From Actinomycetes bacterium (lineage in GTDB: Bacteria > Actinomycetota > Thermoleophilia > Solirubrobacterales > Solirubrobacteraceae): a DNA stretch of 25,396 nucleotides. The notes below the pieces were generated by a model. That model searched no databases. It was given only the letters and a program-made list of their open reading frames with translations, and was not told the DNA's origin. Every line of letters starts with the position of its first letter. The first letter of the stretch is position 1. Made by a program: the position numbers and the translations under genes. Location: assembly GCA_023404805.1 (NCBI GenBank), contig JAEYAL010000109.1, positions 1-25,396 on the forward strand, in the 5' to 3' direction. Below, piece by piece: positions 23,171-25,396 of the stretch.

Positions 23171-23271
23171 CTCCGGGTTCACCGTCAACGCTTGACGCCA
23201 GACCCGGAGCGGCGCGCTGCGACGCGCGAGGACTCCGGGCTGACCCTCAAACGCTGAGGCCCGGCCCGGAG
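23171..23271. repeat. Two tandem covarying hairpins between pepQ and efp
   Basis: Hairpin 1 (23171-23209): outer CTCCGGGT/ACCCGGAG and inner CGTCAA/TTGACG with loop CGC. Hairpin 2 (23233-23271): outer CTCCGGGC/GCCCGGAG and inner CCTCA/TGAGG with loop AACGC. The copies are 62 bp apart, and both arms changed together at the T-A to C-G pair. They lie in the 147-bp convergent gap and probably act as bidirectional terminators. Confidence 0.65.
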
Positions 23272-23282
23272 GGGTGCGCGTG

Positions 23283-23846
23283 TTAGGCGCGCGACATGTA
23301 GGCGCCGGTCTCGGTCTGGACCTTGATGGTCTCGCCGATGTTGATGAAGAGCGGCACCTGGATCTCGGCGCCGGTCTCGAGGGTGGCCGGCTTGGAGCCG
23401 CCGCCGGACGCCGTGTCGCCGCGCAGGCCCGGCTCCGTGTGGGTGACGGTCAGCTCGACCGACGCCGGGAGGTTGATGCCGCCGGGGGCGCCGTCGACGA
23501 ACAGCAGGTCGACCTCGTCGTTGGGCTTGGTCCACTTCAGCGCGTCGCCGGTGGCGCTGACCGGGATCGCCAGCTGCTCGAAGGACTCCGTGTCCATGAA
23601 GTGCGCGTCGGTGCCGTCCTCGTAGAGGTACTGCATCTTGCGCGACTCGGTGCGCACCGCGCGGAACTTCTCGCCGGCGCGGAACGTCTTGTCGATCACG
23701 GCGCCGTCGCTGATGCGGCGGACCTTCGTGCGCACGAACGCCGGGCCCTTGCCAGGCTTCACGTGCTGGAACTCGACGATCTTGAAGATCGTGCCCTCGA
23801 CCTCGATGTGATTGCCGTTTTTGAACTGGTTCGTCGAAAGCGTCAT
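23283..23846 (-). CDS. efp: Elongation factor P
   Basis: A 187-residue EF-P, the translation factor that binds between P and E sites and relieves stalling at polyproline. The start MTLSTNQFKNGNHIEVEG aligns with the normal EF-P N-terminus. The tip loop HVKPGKGPAFVRTK carries K33, equivalent to the modified Lys34 of E. coli; the modifying enzyme is not in the window. The other domains are recognisable (LYEDGTDAHFMDTESFEQ, and the C-terminal GAEIQVPLFINIGETIKVQT). A GTG at 23906 would add 20 residues, but that extension has no family support. A TAGGCT hexamer 72 nt before the ATG could be the promoter. The gene converges on pepQ, opposite to the usual collinear order. The Pro-rich proteins nearby would be natural clients. 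Confidence 0.95.
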   Translation of the reverse strand: MTLSTNQFKNGNHIEVEGTIFKIVEFQHVKPGKGPAFVRTKVRRISDGAVIDKTFRAGEKFRAVRTESRKMQYLYEDGTDAHFMDTESFEQLAIPVSATGDALKWTKPNDEVDLLFVDGAPGGINLPASVELTVTHTEPGLRGDTASGGGSKPATLETGAEIQVPLFINIGETIKVQTETGAYMSRA

Positions 23847-24186
23847 AAGCCGAGTGGTCGAGAGAGGGGTGCGCGCAGAGGTCACCACCGGCTGGTGGCG
23901 CTCCACGACCTGCCCGAGAGCCTAACTGGCGGCGAGGCGCGACGGCGGCGATGGCGCATGGCGCGCGCTCCACGCCAACAGGTCGGATGTCGGACTCGTC
24001 GAGCAGAAGCGCCCTAACTTGCCGCGCGCCGCAGCGCCGAAGCGGCGGTCGGCGAAGAGCTGCGGCCGCGCCAGCGGCGTAGGCGATGAAGTCCGTCGCG
24101 ACGAACGACGTGCCGAGTGCCAGCTGCAGGGCCGACCAGACCAGTGGCGACCGCCGGCAGCGCCGCGGCGCAGCTCTGGCGACGGG
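23847..24186. other. Intergenic region between the macro-domain gene and efp
   Basis: About 340 bp without a supported gene. On the minus strand the frame continuing past the macro-domain stop encodes a hydrophobic stretch (about 24138-24048, with WSALQLALGTSFVATDFIAY) but has no ATG, GTG or TTG before it, so it may be chance or a decayed membrane protein. It contains a possible efp -10 (TAGGCT, minus, 23924-23919) and a related AGTTAGGG at about 24010-24018. Confidence 0.5.
23919..23924 (-). promoter_or_regulatory. Putative -10 hexamer TAGGCT for efp
   Basis: Minus-strand TAGGCT in the context AGTTAGGCTC, the same extended string found before gluQ. It would give a leader of about 65 nt to the efp ATG at 23846. 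No -35 was recognised. Confidence 0.35.
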
Positions 24187-24693
24187 TCAGCGCGCTGCCC
24201 GGTCGAACGCGCGCAGCGCGTCATCGCCGAACAGGCAGAAGCGCACGAGCTCGACGGAGCCGGGATCGCGGCTGAGCACGTCGAGCACCGTCTCGACCGC
24301 CACCGCTGCCGCGAGGTCGACCGGGTAGCCATAGACCCCGGTCGAGATCGCGGGGAACGCGACGGACCGCAAACCGAGCTGGGCGGCCACCTCCAGCGAC
24401 CGGCGGTGGCAGGAAGCGAGCAACGCCGGCTCTCCGCTGTCGCCGCCGTGCCAGACCGGTCCGACGGTGTGGATCACATGCCGGGCCACGAGGTCGTACC
24501 CGGCGGTGGCCTTCGCGTCACCCGTGGCACAGCCGCCCAAGCCCTGGCACTCCGCGAGCAGCCGCGGGCCCGCCGCCCGGTGGATCGCGCCGTCGACGCC
24601 GCCACCTCCGAGCAGCGAGGTGTTCGCGGCGTTCACGATCGCGTCGACGTCCTGCTGCGTCAGATCCGCTTGGACGATGTCGATCTGGGCCAT
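24187..24693 (-). CDS. Macro-domain protein, probable O-acetyl-ADP-ribose deacetylase (YmdB-like)
   Basis: A 168-residue single macro domain. IVQADLTQQDVDAIVNAAN (D10, N21, N24) is the adenine and distal-ribose region, LLGGGGVDGAIHRAAG the catalytic loop, HTVGPVW and AFPAISTGVYGYP the diphosphate-binding loops. All positions usual for the MacroD/YmdB group are present, so hydrolysis of O-acetyl-ADP-ribose or mono-ADP-ribosyl esters is expected. The ATG at 24693 is preceded by TAGGCT ending 6 nt upstream and has no Shine-Dalgarno, suggesting leaderless translation. It is divergent from the HAD phosphatase with 43 bp between starts. No toxin or ADP-ribosyltransferase partner is seen. Confidence 0.93.
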   Translation of the reverse strand: MAQIDIVQADLTQQDVDAIVNAANTSLLGGGGVDGAIHRAAGPRLLAECQGLGGCATGDAKATAGYDLVARHVIHTVGPVWHGGDSGEPALLASCHRRSLEVAAQLGLRSVAFPAISTGVYGYPVDLAAAVAVETVLDVLSRDPGSVELVRFCLFGDDALRAFDRAAR

Positions 24694-24699
24694 GGCCGG

Positions 24700-24705
24700 A
24701 GCCTA
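24700..24705 (-). promoter_or_regulatory. Putative -10 hexamer TAGGCT of a leaderless macro-domain gene
   Basis: On the minus strand TAGGCT ends 6 nt before the ATG, so the transcript would begin at or next to the start codon. It fits TANNNT and repeats the hexamer upstream of gluQ and efp. Confidence 0.45.
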
Positions 24706-24736
24706 CGCAGCGCCGACCCTGCTTGGATGCGGTCCG

Positions 24737-25396
24737 ATGACCGAAGCGTTCAAGCCGGCCGCCGTCCTGTGGGACATGGACGGCACCCTCGTCGACACCG
24801 AGCCCTATTGGATCCAAGCCGAGTTCGACCTCGTCGCCGAGTTCGGTGGGACGTGGACCGATGAAGACGCCCACACGCTGGTCGGCAGCGCGTTGCTCAC
24901 CGCGGCCGCCTACATCCGCGAGCGCGGCGGGGTGGACCTCGAACCGGAGGAAATCGTCCAGCGGCTGCTGACCCGCGTGATCGCAGGCGTACGCGAACAC
25001 ACCCCGTGGCAACCGGGAGCCCGGCCGCTGCTGGCGCAGCTCGCGGCGGCAGGCGTGCCCTGCGCCCTGGTCACGATGTCGTACGCCAGCCTCGCCGGCG
25101 CGGTCGTCGAGCAGCTCCCGCCGGGGACCTTCAGCGCCGTCGTCACCGGCGACCAGGTCACCCACGGCAAGCCGCACCCCGAGCCCTATCTGCTGGCTGC
25201 CCAGCAGCTCGGCGTCGACCCGGCGCTGTGCATCGCGATCGAAGACTCGCCGACGGGCGTCGCTTCGGCCGAAGCCGCAGGCTGCATCACGGTCGCCGTG
25301 CCGCACGTCGCCACGGTCGAGCCCGCGCCGGGCCGGATCCTCATCGACACCCTCGACGGCCTCACCGCCGAGGGCCTCGCTGCGCTGGGCGACGGC
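24737..25396 (+). CDS. HAD-superfamily phosphatase (beta-phosphoglucomutase-like), 3' end beyond the window
   Basis: The frame starts at ATG 24737 and is open to the last base (220 codons visible). Motif I is LWDMDGTLVDTEP (nucleophile D13, acid D15), motif II LVTMSYAS, motif III lysine in HGKPHPEPY, and motif IV IEDSPTGVASAEAAG. The helical cap (about 20-85) is of subclass I, as in phosphoglycolate phosphatase and beta-phosphoglucomutase-like enzymes. The substrate cannot be assigned from sequence. Only a short C-terminal part should be missing, since family members are about 215-235 residues. It is divergent from the macro-domain gene and may share its promoter region. Confidence 0.9.
   Translation, partial: MTEAFKPAAVLWDMDGTLVDTEPYWIQAEFDLVAEFGGTWTDEDAHTLVGSALLTAAAYIRERGGVDLEPEEIVQRLLTRVIAGVREHTPWQPGARPLLAQLAAAGVPCALVTMSYASLAGAVVEQLPPGTFSAVVTGDQVTHGKPHPEPYLLAAQQLGVDPALCIAIEDSPTGVASAEAAGCITVAVPHVATVEPAPGRILIDTLDGLTAEGLAALGDG

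Noticed and set aside
23283..23906. EF-P starting at GTG 23906 (207 residues)
   Set aside because: The extra 20 residues do not match EF-P, whereas the ATG at 23846 gives the normal N-terminus and family length.

Overview
The window is GC-rich DNA from what looks like a Gram-positive (monoderm) actinobacterium. Protein style points to the Thermoleophilia/Solirubrobacterales: Ala/Arg/Asp-rich proteins, an M. tuberculosis-like aro-pepQ-efp gene order, no secretin, and a Lys/Val-rich C-terminal domain on a secreted protein. This placement is an inference from gene content, not a measured one. No tRNA, rRNA, insertion sequence or CRISPR array was seen.

Left part (1-4482): the 3' portion of a PilB/GspE-type assembly ATPase (open at the left edge) converges on a minus-strand operon of gluQ (glutamyl-Q tRNA(Asp) synthetase), a small two-helix membrane protein and an RNase D-like exonuclease. 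The three genes overlap by a few bases. A small zinc-ribbon protein lies divergently from gluQ.

Middle part (4650-17557): a large secreted protein (P-domain-like module, four PKD domains, Pro/Thr stalk) is closed by a strong hairpin. Then comes a type IV pilus block: two paralogous type IVa-like prepilins separated by an attenuator-like hairpin, three larger minor prepilins (PilV-, PilW- and PilX-like), a terminator, the prepilin peptidase, and an overlapping operon of pilM, pilN, pilO and a PilP-like membrane protein. All five prepilins carry a Gly|Phe processing site. No pilC, pilT or secretin lies in the window.

Right part (17554-25396): a minus-strand GT-C-like membrane glycosyltransferase shares a CTAG stop with the pil operon. 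Next is the shikimate operon aroC, aroK-aroB (a fusion), aroQ and pepQ. Elongation factor P is on the opposite strand, converging on pepQ. A macro-domain protein and a HAD phosphatase (cut by the right edge) end the window.

The most notable candidate for an undescribed element is the leader between the prepilin peptidase gene and pilM (13851-13985). It can form a closing stem around two abutting hairpins with a possible pseudoknot. The 3' strand of its closing stem can alternatively pair with the pilM Shine-Dalgarno region, while the TTG start sits in another stem. This is riboswitch-like architecture that would control pilus assembly genes. It rests on base complementarity only and needs comparative support. 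Other points of interest are two operator-like dyads 21 bp apart upstream of the pilin genes, and the retained pilMNOP-aroKB linkage with a glycosyltransferase where pilQ would be expected.
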